Made by a program: the position numbers and the translations under genes. 64,000 bases of DNA, taken from the NCBI GenBank assembly GCA_958295785.1, contig OY282377.1:758394-822393 (forward strand), written 5' to 3'. Positions 35,978 to 45,017 of this stretch are shown here, piece by piece. Source of the DNA: an uncultured Latescibacterota bacterium (lineage in GTDB: Bacteria > Latescibacterota > UBA2968). Every line of letters starts with the position of its first letter. Position 1 is the first letter of the stretch. The notes beneath the pieces were generated by a model. The model saw nothing but the letters and a program-made list of their open reading frames with translations. It was not told the origin of the DNA and made no database searches.

Positions 35978-36865
35978 CTAATCAAAAACTCGAAACCGCG
36001 CGGGCAACGCTGGCATGCCGCTGTCTTGCGTGGTGACAAAACCACCCACGGCATTGGCCTGTTCGGCGCAGGTTTGCATGGCCGCGCCATTGTGCAAATG
36101 CAATGCGAATGCCGCCGCAAACGCATCGCCCGCGCCCACGGTATTGACGACCCGTTGTTTTTCCCCTACGGCATGGCAAATCCCCGCGTCGCCGATCACG
36201 CGGCACCCATCCGCGCCCAGCGTCAGAATGACGCATTGCAGGTCAAAACGCACGCGGAGCGTCGTCAAAAAAGCATCCACATCTGCAACGCCCCCCACAT
36301 AATCGCGCAACACCGGCACTTCTTCGTCATTCAACTTCAGCACATCGGCCCGCGCGAGAGATGCGCGCACGATCTCCTCCGCGTGAAAGTGTTGACGGAA
36401 ATTGACATCGAGCACGCGCAAACACGCAGGCGACGCCGCGTCCAAAAAATTCACAATGGCCTGATGGCTTTGCGGATCGCGTTGATCCAGCGTGCCAAAA
36501 CAAATGGCGCGAGCAGACCGAGCCAATCGCGCCAATTCTGAGTGCCATGTCATCGCGTCCCAAGCCACATCTTCCACAATTTCATAAGTGGGTTGCCCAT
36601 CGGTCAGGGTCACGGTTACGCTGCCGGTTGGTCGGTGGGCATGCACTTGCACCGCATCTGTTGCCACGCCGCGGTCGCGCAATATCTCGAGCGCGGCCCT
36701 CCCCATCGCATCGTCTCCCACGCAACTGACCAGCGCGGATCGCGCGCCCAAAGCCGCCGCGTGTACGGCAAAATTGGCCGGCGCGCCCCCCAATCGCGCG
36801 CCATCGGGAAACACATCCCACAACACGGCGCCGAGCGCGACCACAACAGGAGGTTCGCGGCGCAT
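35978..36865 (-). CDS. PfkB-family carbohydrate kinase
   Basis: A 295-residue ribokinase-fold sugar kinase. GGAPANFAVHAAALG near residue 26 is the N-terminal signature with the Gly-Gly substrate hinge, and NTVGAGDAFAAAF near residue 238 is the C-terminal PfkB motif with the catalytic Asp and anion hole. It most resembles fructokinases (VVALGAVLWDVFPDG start), which phosphorylate fructose or a related sugar with ATP. It overlaps the preceding Gfo/Idh/MocA gene by one base (TAATG), so translation is coupled. It ends a three-gene minus-strand operon with that dehydrogenase and a PhyH oxygenase. Confidence 0.9.
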   Translation of the reverse strand: MRREPPVVVALGAVLWDVFPDGARLGGAPANFAVHAAALGARSALVSCVGDDAMGRAALEILRDRGVATDAVQVHAHRPTGSVTVTLTDGQPTYEIVEDVAWDAMTWHSELARLARSARAICFGTLDQRDPQSHQAIVNFLDAASPACLRVLDVNFRQHFHAEEIVRASLARADVLKLNDEEVPVLRDYVGGVADVDAFLTTLRVRFDLQCVILTLGADGCRVIGDAGICHAVGEKQRVVNTVGAGDAFAAAFALHLHNGAAMQTCAEQANAVGGFVTTQDSGMPALPARFRVFD

Positions 36866-37848
36866 TACCGCGCAACCTTCACGGCCTTTTTTCCAGCGGC
36901 CGAGCGATACGCGGCTTCGGAAAACCGCGCGACTTGCAGCGCGAAATCCGGAGGCGAATACCCCTGACCATTGTTGCGGATCAAATCGAAAAACGCCTGA
37001 TCTGGGGTCGTCTCTCGAATCCGAGACGGAATATCGAGCGGCGCGTCATTGTGCAAAACCGACTGCACCTGCCAGTTGTGGAGGTGGAACACCAAACAGC
37101 CCTTGCTCCCGTGAATGGCGACGCGCTCGTCGTGGCGGGCCGCATTGCCAAACGTGTTCAACGTGCCCGCGCCCCCGCCTTTGAAGCGCGCATTGACCAC
37201 CATGTTTGTATCCACGGCTTTGCCCGCATTCTCGACAAAGGCCGATACCTCCACGGGTTCTAGTCCGGTCATCCACAACACCGAGGCCACGAGGTGGCTG
37301 CCCGTGTCCATGAACATCCCCCCCCCGGACATGTTCGGGGCTAAACGCCAACCGCGGATCTGCCCCCAATTTTGCGTCACGTATCCCACCACCCCGCGCA
37401 GTTCCCCGAGTTCCCCTTGCCGAATCAATTCTCGCGCATAAACATAAGGGGCCATGTAATTGCGCTGATAGGCCACCACCAAATACAATTTCAGTTTGTC
37501 CGACAAATTGATCAGGGACTTTGTTTGGCGAGACGCGATGGTCAGGGGTTTTTCGATCAGAACGTGCAATCCCTTTTGCAAAGACAATCGGGCGTGTTCG
37601 TAATGCAGGGCATGGGGCGAACTGATCAGCATGGCATCGAGGGCTTCGTTTCGCACGAGTTGGCGATAATCCTCGTAAAACGCCATCTCGCTGCCCCATG
37701 CTTTCTTCACGCTCGCGGCTTGACTCTCGTCCGAGTCGGCTATGCCGACGATCTCCACGCCGCCATCTGCTTTCAAGCGGGGCAAATGCGCCCGTTGCAT
37801 GTTGCCGCCGCACCCGATCAAACCGAGTCGAATTTTTTGTTTTGCCAT
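36865..37848 (-). CDS. Gfo/Idh/MocA-family dehydrogenase
   Basis: A 327-residue NAD(P)-dependent oxidoreductase. The Rossmann start IRLGLIGCGGNMQRAHL lies at residues 5-21, the EKPL motif with catalytic Lys near residue 98, and GGGMFMDTGSHLVASVLW is the GxH segment of the second domain. GGGAGG lies before ATG 37848. It follows the PhyH oxygenase by 42 bases and overlaps the PfkB kinase by one base. The trio could oxidise and phosphorylate a sugar or cyclitol, with the oxygenase acting on a related compound. Not closely similar to the Gfo/Idh/MocA gene at 3736. Confidence 0.9.
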   Translation of the reverse strand: MAKQKIRLGLIGCGGNMQRAHLPRLKADGGVEIVGIADSDESQAASVKKAWGSEMAFYEDYRQLVRNEALDAMLISSPHALHYEHARLSLQKGLHVLIEKPLTIASRQTKSLINLSDKLKLYLVVAYQRNYMAPYVYARELIRQGELGELRGVVGYVTQNWGQIRGWRLAPNMSGGGMFMDTGSHLVASVLWMTGLEPVEVSAFVENAGKAVDTNMVVNARFKGGGAGTLNTFGNAARHDERVAIHGSKGCLVFHLHNWQVQSVLHNDAPLDIPSRIRETTPDQAFFDLIRNNGQGYSPPDFALQVARFSEAAYRSAAGKKAVKVAR

Positions 37849-37890
37849 CGCGCAAACCTCCCGGTTGTTGTGAAAAATGCGTTGTGTTCA

Positions 37891-38697
37891 CTAAGCCGCA
37901 TGTTCGGCTACCATCGTCAATGCCTTCCGGCCTTCCAATCCGGCGATCACCGGAAATGCGCGCGATGAAGCCGCGCCCCGCGCAATATAGCGCACGGTCG
38001 GCGGAAAATACGCATAGAGCGCGGTATGCCTGGGATGAGGCGAATGATTGGGCCCTGAACCGTGGACGCACAAGCTGTGAAACAACAGGGCCGTCCCGGC
38101 CATGAGGGGCACTTCAACTGCGTGCGACGTATCCAGATTTTTGCGATCTGTCAACGCGGCATCTTGGGGCCGCGCAATATTTCCCCATTTTTGCATGCCC
38201 CACTTGTGGCTTTCGGGAATGACCTGAATGCACCCATTTTCCGAATTGGAATCGGTCAGCGCGATGCTCACCGTGACGAGCGCGGGCGGCTCCATGGGCC
38301 AATAGGCCGAATCCTGATGAAACCCATGCGATGACCCGTGAAACGCGGGTTTGAGCATCAGGGTGCTGCGAAACAACAACAAATCCGGCCCAATCAAATT
38401 TTGCACCACCGGCACGAGCTTGGGATGCGCGGCCAAATTTTTGAACACCTCGGAAAAATCGCGCGTCTGTTCGATTTTTCGCAACACGGGCAAGCCATCT
38501 TGCCGTTTGTCCTTTGCGTAAGGTTCGCGCTGAAAATGGCCCGAACGCGCATCGCCCCGCGCGGCCAATTTCGCGGCCAGTCCGTGTAATTTGCGAATCT
38601 CTTCTTCGCACGCGACCAACTCGTCTGGCGATACCACGCCTTCAACCGCGAGATAGCCTTGATCAAAAAAAAATGCCTTCTGTTCTTCCTGCGTCAT
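37891..38697 (-). CDS. Phytanoyl-CoA dioxygenase-family oxygenase
   Basis: A 268-residue Fe(II)/2-oxoglutarate oxygenase. Iron ligands: GFHQDSAYW (HxD, about residue 128) and FHSLCVHGSGPNHS (distal His, about residue 208), with a following Arg in HPRHTALYAYF. ENGCIQVIPESHKWG is the usual strand between them. AAAGGAGG precedes ATG 38697 and a good sigma-70-type promoter lies about 35 bases further. Closely related in motif layout to the next gene upstream (38874) but not nearly identical. It starts the operon with the Gfo/Idh and PfkB genes. Confidence 0.92.
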   Translation of the reverse strand: MTQEEQKAFFFDQGYLAVEGVVSPDELVACEEEIRKLHGLAAKLAARGDARSGHFQREPYAKDKRQDGLPVLRKIEQTRDFSEVFKNLAAHPKLVPVVQNLIGPDLLLFRSTLMLKPAFHGSSHGFHQDSAYWPMEPPALVTVSIALTDSNSENGCIQVIPESHKWGMQKWGNIARPQDAALTDRKNLDTSHAVEVPLMAGTALLFHSLCVHGSGPNHSPHPRHTALYAYFPPTVRYIARGAASSRAFPVIAGLEGRKALTMVAEHAA

Positions 38698-38729
38698 TTT
38701 CGCGCCTCCTTTGGAATTGTGGTTTGGAA

Positions 38730-38759
38730 ATCATAACACCATACAAAGACCTATGTCAA
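38730..38759 (-). promoter_or_regulatory. Sigma-70-type promoter of the PhyH-Gfo/Idh-PfkB operon
   Basis: On the minus strand TTGACA (38754-38759) and TATGAT (38730-38735) are 18 bases apart, ending about 33 bases before the ATG at 38697. The -35 is a perfect consensus match. Confidence 0.7.
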
Positions 38760-38873
38760 GCAAAGAAAAAGGGCGTCGGTGTGAACCGAGGCCCGGAATC
38801 GGCGAATCAACGCATGTACAAATCTGCGGAACGGTTGGAGAATTGGGTGGGGTTATTTGCTGCGGGGATAGGG

Positions 38874-39608
38874 CTAAAGCGCGTGACCGCGCAGCCACTC
38901 GCGGCACTGCCCTTGGCTATTTCCCGTCACATTGTACGCAAAAGTATTCATGCGGCGGTCTCGGTGCGACTCGTTCGGCCCGGACCCGTGAATGGTCAAC
39001 GCGCTGAAAAACACCCCATCGCCCGGTTCCATGGGCACGGGCACGGCATCATCGCGCTGGCGATAGTGACCCGGCAAAAACACGCCAAAACTCGTTTGCG
39101 CCCGCTCGTGTTCTTGCAGGCCCCACTCGTGGCTGCCGGGAATAAATTGAATACATCCATTCTCATCGTCTGCGCGGTCAAGGGCGAGTTGGCAATTCAC
39201 CATCAAAGGCGCGTTGTCGTCTCGTTTCCAATACGCATAATCTTGATGCCACGGAATCGCCGTGCCATCGCGCGCGGCCTTCATCAACAACTTGCTGTGA
39301 TACAGGGAAATATCCGGCCCGATCAGGGCTTCAATAATATCCAACATCTCATCGCAGCGCAACGCGCGATTCAACCCCTCGCTGACCACTTCGCTGTGCA
39401 TCAACTGCCGAATGCGCTTGGGCGCGTGTTCATCTTCAAATTCCTCCCATGAAATTCCCACCCCATCGGGCATGGCTTCGGTCATCCGCTCGTGCAAGCC
39501 GGCAATCTCGCGGTCGATCTGCGAAATCGCATCGGGCGCGATCAATCTCTGTTTCAACACATACCCATTTTCATCGTAAAACGCATGTTCTGCGGCGGTC
39601 AGTCCCAT
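38874..39608 (-). CDS. Phytanoyl-CoA dioxygenase-family oxygenase
   Basis: ATG 39608 (MGLTAAEHAFYDENGYV) is chosen as start: it fits the family's first helix, while the frame further upstream is repeat DNA. Length 244. Iron ligands: IPWHQDYAYWK (HxD, about residue 124) and ALTIHGSGPNESH (distal His, about residue 206), with GCIQFIPGSHEWG between. This layout is like the ectoine/phytanoyl hydroxylase-like group. A separate promoter precedes the next oxygenase gene downstream, so this gene is probably its own unit. The 176 bases between them hold that promoter and no gene. Confidence 0.9.
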   Translation of the reverse strand: MGLTAAEHAFYDENGYVLKQRLIAPDAISQIDREIAGLHERMTEAMPDGVGISWEEFEDEHAPKRIRQLMHSEVVSEGLNRALRCDEMLDIIEALIGPDISLYHSKLLMKAARDGTAIPWHQDYAYWKRDDNAPLMVNCQLALDRADDENGCIQFIPGSHEWGLQEHERAQTSFGVFLPGHYRQRDDAVPVPMEPGDGVFFSALTIHGSGPNESHRDRRMNTFAYNVTGNSQGQCREWLRGHAL

Positions 39609-39780
39609 TTGATGTTCCCGTGCTCGCCCAAAGAGATAAGGCGCGTGTGTGTAGGGGCGATGCCCCGTGCTCGCCCAAAGACATCGGTTGATGGACGACG
39701 GACTGCGAATGGCTCGTTTTGCTGATAGCTGAGATACAAGCGGTGAGACCGTAGGGGCAGTGCCCGCTCGATATAGATTC
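39609..39780. repeat. Dispersed-repeat spacer
   Basis: It holds a complete GTAGGGGCGATGCCCC/GTGCTCGCCC palindrome at 39651-39676, a partial copy next to the oxygenase start and a GTAGGGGCAGTGCCCGCTCG relative near 39751. No gene is seen. Confidence 0.7.
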
Positions 39781-39918
39781 AGCCGATAGATTACTGACGC
39801 AGTTGTACTCCGCCTTCGGCAATCTACAAATTCTAACGCGCTCTTGCAAAAGCAATTATCGATCCGTTCCAAAAAAAAAGGAACGCAAACGGGATAATTG
39901 AGTATATTTAAATTGAAT

Positions 39919-39945
39919 TTGCCAACCGCGTTGCTTGACTATAAT
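39919..39945 (+). promoter_or_regulatory. Possible promoter of the PQQ-propeller pair
   Basis: TTGCCA (39919-39924) and a perfect TATAAT (39940-39945) are 15 bases apart in an A+T-rich stretch, 67 bases before ATG 40012. The spacing is short, so the -35 assignment is weak. Confidence 0.4.
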
Positions 39946-40011
39946 ACGGCGCGGTATTATTATATATGCGTATTTCGCGCATCCTTTTTCACTGTCTTCT
40001 TGGACACCAAA

Positions 40012-42171
40012 ATGAGAAAATATATGAAGATTTTTTTGATTGCGTTGTTCTGTATCTCCGCGATGGGAATTGGCGAAGCGTCTGACTGGACGCATTGGCG
40101 CGGCCCGATGCAAAATGGGGCCGCGCCAGAAACCGGCCTCATTTCCACCTGGTCGCTCGATGGCGAAAACTTGATCTGGCAACGCGAGTTCATCGGCAGA
40201 TCGACCCCGGTCATTGTCAATGGTCGGGTCTATGTGATCGGGCGCACGGGCAAAGGCATCACGCAACAAGAGCACATCGCGTGTTTTGACGCGGAAACCG
40301 GGGACCTCTTGTGGGAAAAAAAGTTCAATGTCTGGCACTCGACCATTTCCTTCAACCGCCTCGGGTGGGCAAATTTGGGCGCCGATTCCGAAACAGGCAA
40401 TATCTACGCCCATCTCGTCAGCGGGTTGTTGATCTGTTTTGACCCGGATGGCAACGCGGTGTGGACGCGGTCTCTGACTGAAGAATTTAACCGATTCTCC
40501 GGTTATGGCGGGCGCTTGCACACGCCCGTGGTCGATGGCGACCTCGTCATCATCAGCATGGGCAACCGCGGGTGGGCGGGCAAACCGCCTTCTCATCGGT
40601 ATTTTGCCCTGAACAAACGCACGGGGCAAGCCGTGTGGATGGCGCGTCCGGGCGGCGGCGGGCAGAAAGATTTGACCATTTACTCGACCCCGGTTGTCGC
40701 GGCCATCGACGGGCAGCGCGTGTTGATCGCCGGAAATGGCAATGGCGGCATCTTTGCCTTCAAAGTTGCAACGGGCGAAAAAGTGTGGGGATTTCCATTT
40801 AGCCTTCGGGGCATCAACACCTCGCCCGCAGTGGCCGATGGCCGCGTCTATGTCGCGCACAGCGAAGAAAATGTCGATAACACCTCGCTCGGCCGCGTCA
40901 CCTGCCTCGATGCGCGCACGGGCAAAGAAATCTGGCGGCGAGACGGCATGACCGTGGGCTATGCGTCGCCCGCGGTTCACGATGGCCGCGTCTATGTGAT
41001 CGACAACTCGGCCAATGTGCATTGTTTGGACGCCGAGACGGGCAAACAATATTGGGAGCAAAACATCGGCACAGTGGGCAAGGGATCGCCCACATGGGCC
41101 GATGGCAAACTCTATGTCACAGAAGTCAATGGCGGCGTGCAAATTCTCAAAGCGGGCGATGCGGGTGCAACAGTCCTCGACAAAAAGAAAATCGCCATGC
41201 CCGGAGGAGGGCACGCCGAAATCTACGGATCGGTCGCTATCGCCTATCGCCGCATCTATTTTGCAACCGAAGCCGGGCTGTTTTGCTTGGGCGACAAAAC
41301 CGCGCCGTTTGAACCCGCGCCCTCGGCTTTCACAACGCCCCAACCCGCGCCCGCAGGTGCCAAGCCCGCGTCCATCCTGTCCATCCCCGCCGAAGCCACT
41401 TTGCCATCCGGCGAAGCCCTGCCCCTGCGGGCCGTCGCCTACGACGCCAAGGGCGCGGCCCTTGGCGCCCTTGACGCCGAGTGGTCGTTGGATGGCTTGG
41501 ACGGGCAGATCGCAAACGGCCGGTTCGTGCCATCCAAAGCCAGGCAGGCCGGGTGGATCACCGCCAAGGTGGGCGATTTGACCCGCCAAACCTGGGTGCG
41601 CGTGTTGCCCGCGTTGCCGTGGACAGAGGATTTTGAAAACGTGGAAGTCGGCAAAAATCCCTTGCACTGGGTCTGGGCGGGCAGCGGGTTTCGGGTCGAA
41701 GAAAAAGACGGCAACAACGTGCTGGCAAAACCGCCGGCGGCACGCGGCTTGGATCGCTCAAATCTTTATGTGGCGCAACACACGCTCTCGGGATACACCA
41801 TTCAAGCCGACCTGATGGGCACGCAAAACAAGCGGCGACGCCCGGACATGGGCCTCATCGCCCACCGCTACATCCTCGACCTTCAGGGCATTCATCAACG
41901 CCTCGAAATTCGGTCGTGGTCATCGGATTTGCGAATGGCAAAACGCATTGACTTTGCGTGGGAGATGGGCACTTGGTACACCGCAAAAATGAAAGTTGAT
42001 ATCAAAGGCGACAAAGCCATCATCCGGGGCAAGGTGTGGAAAACGGGCGATCCCGAACCGAATGCGTGGAGCATCGAAGCCGAAGACCCCCTGCCGATAC
42101 GCGAAGGTAGCCCCGGCCTGTACGGATATTCTCCGGCGGTGATTTATTACGACAATGTGAAAGTGTGGTAA
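40012..42171 (+). CDS. Exported PQQ-repeat beta-propeller protein with C-terminal beta-sandwich
   Basis: ATG 40012 (MRKYMKIFLIALF) starts a 719-residue protein with a signal peptide ending near GEAS. Residues 25-420 contain repeated PQQ-type blades: WTHWRGP, CFDAETGDLLWEKKF, ALNKRTGQAVW, CLDARTGKEIWRR and CLDAETGKQYWEQ. A Pro/Ala-rich linker (about 430-450) leads to an Ig-like part and then a laminin-G/concanavalin-like domain with PWTEDFENVEVG and AVIYYDNVKVW at the end. Such proteins are periplasmic or surface binding scaffolds; PQQ binding is not implied by the repeats alone. It lies 77 bases ahead of a second propeller gene. Confidence 0.85.
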   Translation: MRKYMKIFLIALFCISAMGIGEASDWTHWRGPMQNGAAPETGLISTWSLDGENLIWQREFIGRSTPVIVNGRVYVIGRTGKGITQQEHIACFDAETGDLLWEKKFNVWHSTISFNRLGWANLGADSETGNIYAHLVSGLLICFDPDGNAVWTRSLTEEFNRFSGYGGRLHTPVVDGDLVIISMGNRGWAGKPPSHRYFALNKRTGQAVWMARPGGGGQKDLTIYSTPVVAAIDGQRVLIAGNGNGGIFAFKVATGEKVWGFPFSLRGINTSPAVADGRVYVAHSEENVDNTSLGRVTCLDARTGKEIWRRDGMTVGYASPAVHDGRVYVIDNSANVHCLDAETGKQYWEQNIGTVGKGSPTWADGKLYVTEVNGGVQILKAGDAGATVLDKKKIAMPGGGHAEIYGSVAIAYRRIYFATEAGLFCLGDKTAPFEPAPSAFTTPQPAPAGAKPASILSIPAEATLPSGEALPLRAVAYDAKGAALGALDAEWSLDGLDGQIANGRFVPSKARQAGWITAKVGDLTRQTWVRVLPALPWTEDFENVEVGKNPLHWVWAGSGFRVEEKDGNNVLAKPPAARGLDRSNLYVAQHTLSGYTIQADLMGTQNKRRRPDMGLIAHRYILDLQGIHQRLEIRSWSSDLRMAKRIDFAWEMGTWYTAKMKVDIKGDKAIIRGKVWKTGDPEPNAWSIEAEDPLPIREGSPGLYGYSPAVIYYDNVKVW

Positions 42172-42248
42172 AACCAACCTATCCCCTAACCCCCGTCTCG
42201 GGCCGGGGGAGCGGTCATCATTCAACCCCTTACAAACAAAGGAACAAA

Positions 42249-43670
42249 ATGAAACTGAAAGCACTTGTAATCGGGTGCGTCAGCATGATCGCCTCGTCAG
42301 TCGTTGCCGAAGAGGCCATGTGGGGGTTCACCCCCGAGCGAAACTTGGTGTCAGATGCAAAAAATCTGCCCACGAGTTGGAATGTGGAAACCGGCGAAAA
42401 CATCGTTTGGAAAGCAGACCTCGGTGCCCAATCCTACGCGGGGCCCATCAAAATCGGGGGCAAAATTTTCATGGGCACGAACAACCAAATCGCACGCAAT
42501 CCCAAAATCAAGGGCGACAAAGGCGTGATCATGGCCTTTCGGGAATCCGATGGCAAATTCCTCTGGCAAGCCGCCCATCCCAAATTGCCCGCGGGCCGCG
42601 TGAACGACTGGCCGCAGCAGGGCGTTTGCTCCACGCCGTATATTCGCGGCGACCGAATGTATTACATCTCCAACCAATGCCGCGTGGTGTGCGCGGACAC
42701 CGAGGGTTTTTTAGATGGGGAAAATGACGGCCCATTCACCGCAGAAGACGACACGAGCGCGATTGGCGTGGATATTGTATGGGAATACGACATGATGGAA
42801 GAACTGGACGTTTTCCCGCACAATTTGGCGGTGTGTTCGCCCGTGGCCGCCGGCAATCTCCTTTTTGTCATCACCGCCAATGGCGTGGATGAAGGCCATA
42901 TCGCCATCCCCTCGCCCCTCGCGCCCAGCTTTATTGCCGTTGATCTCAACACCGGCGATTTGGTTTGGGAAAAAGCCTATCCCGGCGAACACATCTTGCA
43001 CGGGCAATGGGCCAATCCCGCGTATGGCATTATCGCGGGCAAACCCCAAGTGATATGCCCCGGCGGCGATGGCTGGGTTTATGCGATGGAACCCGAAACC
43101 GGCGACCTGATCTGGAAATTCGATTGCAACCCCCAAGACGTCGTGTGGAAGTTGGGCGGGCGCGGCACGCGCAATGCGATTGTTGCCACGCCCGTCATTT
43201 ATGACGACAAGGTCTTCATCGGCGTTGGGCAAGACCCCGAACACGGCGAAGGCGTCGGGCACTTGTGGGCCATCGACGCAACGGGCAAAGGCGATGTCAC
43301 CGAAACCCATGCCGCGTGGCACTTTGGCGACGAAAATTTCAACCGCACCATTTCGACCGTCGCCATCCGCGATGGCCTGCTCTACGCCGCAGACCTCAGT
43401 GGTTTTGTCTATTGCCTCGACGTCAAGACTGGCACACAGCACTGGAAATACGACACTTATGCCGCGATCTGGGGGTCGCCCTTTGTCGCCGATAGCAAAG
43501 TCTATATCGGAGACGAAGACGGCGATGTGGCGATTTTGAAAGCCGGAACGCAATTTGAACTCATCGCCGAGATCAACATGGGCAGCGCGGTCTATACCAC
43601 GCCCATCGCCAAAGACGGCATGCTCTACATCGGCACGCGCAACACGTTGTACGCGATAAAAAAAGAATAG
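42249..43670 (+). CDS. Exported PQQ-repeat beta-propeller protein
   Basis: ATG 42249, preceded by AAAGGAAC, gives 473 residues with a signal peptide ending in VVAEEAM. Blade motifs recur: WNVETGENIVWKADLG, VDLNTGDLVWEKAYPG, AMEPETGDLIWKFD and CLDVKTGTQHWKYDT. It is a compact eight-bladed-propeller-type protein without the extra domain of the preceding gene and may form a periplasmic unit with it. The role may be scaffolding or sugar/alcohol dehydrogenase-like; no catalytic Asp/Cys pair of quinoprotein dehydrogenases was picked out. The spacer after it holds a dispersed repeat at 43678-43702. Confidence 0.85.
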   Translation: MKLKALVIGCVSMIASSVVAEEAMWGFTPERNLVSDAKNLPTSWNVETGENIVWKADLGAQSYAGPIKIGGKIFMGTNNQIARNPKIKGDKGVIMAFRESDGKFLWQAAHPKLPAGRVNDWPQQGVCSTPYIRGDRMYYISNQCRVVCADTEGFLDGENDGPFTAEDDTSAIGVDIVWEYDMMEELDVFPHNLAVCSPVAAGNLLFVITANGVDEGHIAIPSPLAPSFIAVDLNTGDLVWEKAYPGEHILHGQWANPAYGIIAGKPQVICPGGDGWVYAMEPETGDLIWKFDCNPQDVVWKLGGRGTRNAIVATPVIYDDKVFIGVGQDPEHGEGVGHLWAIDATGKGDVTETHAAWHFGDENFNRTISTVAIRDGLLYAADLSGFVYCLDVKTGTQHWKYDTYAAIWGSPFVADSKVYIGDEDGDVAILKAGTQFELIAEINMGSAVYTTPIAKDGMLYIGTRNTLYAIKKE

Positions 43671-43731
43671 ACGAAGGGTAGGGGCGTGGCCCTCGTGCGC
43701 CCAAAATCAGTGGTCAGTCCCCGCCCATCCC

Positions 43732-43814
43732 ATTGAAGCCTACCCGGTGGGATAGCGTGTGAAATCTCAGCTTGTTCTCTGAATTGCAAGAATCCGCGGT
43801 CGTCGGGGTTTATT
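43732..43814 (+). pseudogene. Relic of the 3' end of a LuxE-like ligase gene
   Basis: This stretch aligns base for base with 46862-46944, the last 27 codons of the ligase gene 2 kb downstream. ATTGAAGCCTAC matches ATCGAAGCCTAT, and GAATCCGCGGTCGTCGGGG matches GAATCCGTGGTCGTCGGGG. One extra base and a stop codon break the frame. The end IEAYP, LFSELQES and VVGVY is still readable in pieces. It is therefore an old, decayed paralogue end or duplication scar, located just before the AAA/TOPRIM-like module. Confidence 0.8.
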
Positions 43815-43913
43815 CGCGTAGCGGTCAACCCACATGGAGAACAGAATCATGCCCCGATGCGCCGGTATATTGCCTCCGACCACACCCCGTCAGACCGCTT
43901 GGAGAATAGCACC

Positions 43914-45017
43914 ATGCTCACGCACCTCAAATTGTGCAAATACCGAGGTTTTGAATCGTATGAACTCGCCGACCTCGCCCGTGTGAATCTGCTCGTCGGC
44001 AAGAACAACTGCGGCAAAACTTCCATTCTCGAGGCCGTACACTTTCTGGTCTCGAAAGGCGATCCATCTGTTCTCGCACAAGTAGCCCAGCGGCGCGGCG
44101 AGGATAGTATTCGCTACGATGAGGATGTAAGACACGGACAAAAAACGCCCGCTGGGCCAAATATTTCGCACTTTTTTTTGGGACACCATTTCGAACTTGG
44201 CGTGGGTTTTAGTCTTTCTTCTGATGCAGGTCGGGTTTCAGTGAAAATTGTTACAGGCAATAATTCCGAGAGGCAGACTTCGTTTTTCGAGGATCAGGAT
44301 GGGGCCAGTCAGCCCTTTGGCCTCAGCATTGAGAGCAACCTCATCGATAGCGATAGGCTTCCCGTTTTTCCCGTCTCTGAAAATGGCGTGCTAGTACTCG
44401 AGAATCAATTGCGCTTTATACGGTCCGAGATTTGGCCTAAACTTCCCCCTATCGAGTTCATCGCCCCCGATTTTCTCAATTTCAATGCCATGCGATCTAT
44501 ATGGGATCAGGTTCTAATGACAGGCCGTGAATCCGAGGTCATCAACGCCTTGAATATTTTGGAGGAGGATCTGCAATCCATTCACTTTCTCACAGGTGAC
44601 CCTAGGCTAACATCGAGATCAGCCGGTATCTTGCTGGGATTTCGCGGCGATGCCCGGCGCGTGCCTATCGGTAGCTATGGCGATGGCATGCGCCGTCTCC
44701 TCGCGCTCTCGCTTTCTCTTGTACAATCCGCAAATGGCTTCTTGCTGATCGATGAGATCGACACGGGTTTGCACTGGACCGCGATGGAAGATATGTGGCG
44801 GCTGATCATCCACACGGCGCGGCAATCCTCAATACAGGTCTTTGCCACAACCCACAGCTACGATTGCATCCGAGGGCTCGCCGCTCTCATCGAATCCAAA
44901 CCCGATCTGGCCTCGGATGTTTCAATTCAGAAAATCGAGACCTCATTGGAAAAGGCCGTGAGTCTCAACGCCGAGAGAATACAGGTGGCTGTCTCACAAG
45001 ATATCGAGGTTCGGTAA
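43914..45017 (+). CDS. AAA/ABC-type ATPase of the OLD/PARIS AriA-like group
   Basis: A 367-residue SMC/RecF-like ATPase. ATG 43914 begins MLTHLKLCKYRGFESYEL, as in AAA_15/AAA_21 proteins. Walker A GKNNCGKTS is at residues 29-37; the ABC signature-like GSYGDGMRRLLALSLSL and Walker B GFLLIDEIDTGLH follow near residues 260-290, and TTHSYDCIRG gives the switch His. The stop TAA shares one base with the start ATG of the TOPRIM-like gene, a clear two-gene unit. ATPases of this type guard against phages by sensing foreign proteins and licensing an attached nuclease (PARIS AriA with AriB, OLD family). The match is by architecture only. Confidence 0.82.
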   Translation: MLTHLKLCKYRGFESYELADLARVNLLVGKNNCGKTSILEAVHFLVSKGDPSVLAQVAQRRGEDSIRYDEDVRHGQKTPAGPNISHFFLGHHFELGVGFSLSSDAGRVSVKIVTGNNSERQTSFFEDQDGASQPFGLSIESNLIDSDRLPVFPVSENGVLVLENQLRFIRSEIWPKLPPIEFIAPDFLNFNAMRSIWDQVLMTGRESEVINALNILEEDLQSIHFLTGDPRLTSRSAGILLGFRGDARRVPIGSYGDGMRRLLALSLSLVQSANGFLLIDEIDTGLHWTAMEDMWRLIIHTARQSSIQVFATTHSYDCIRGLAALIESKPDLASDVSIQKIETSLEKAVSLNAERIQVAVSQDIEVR

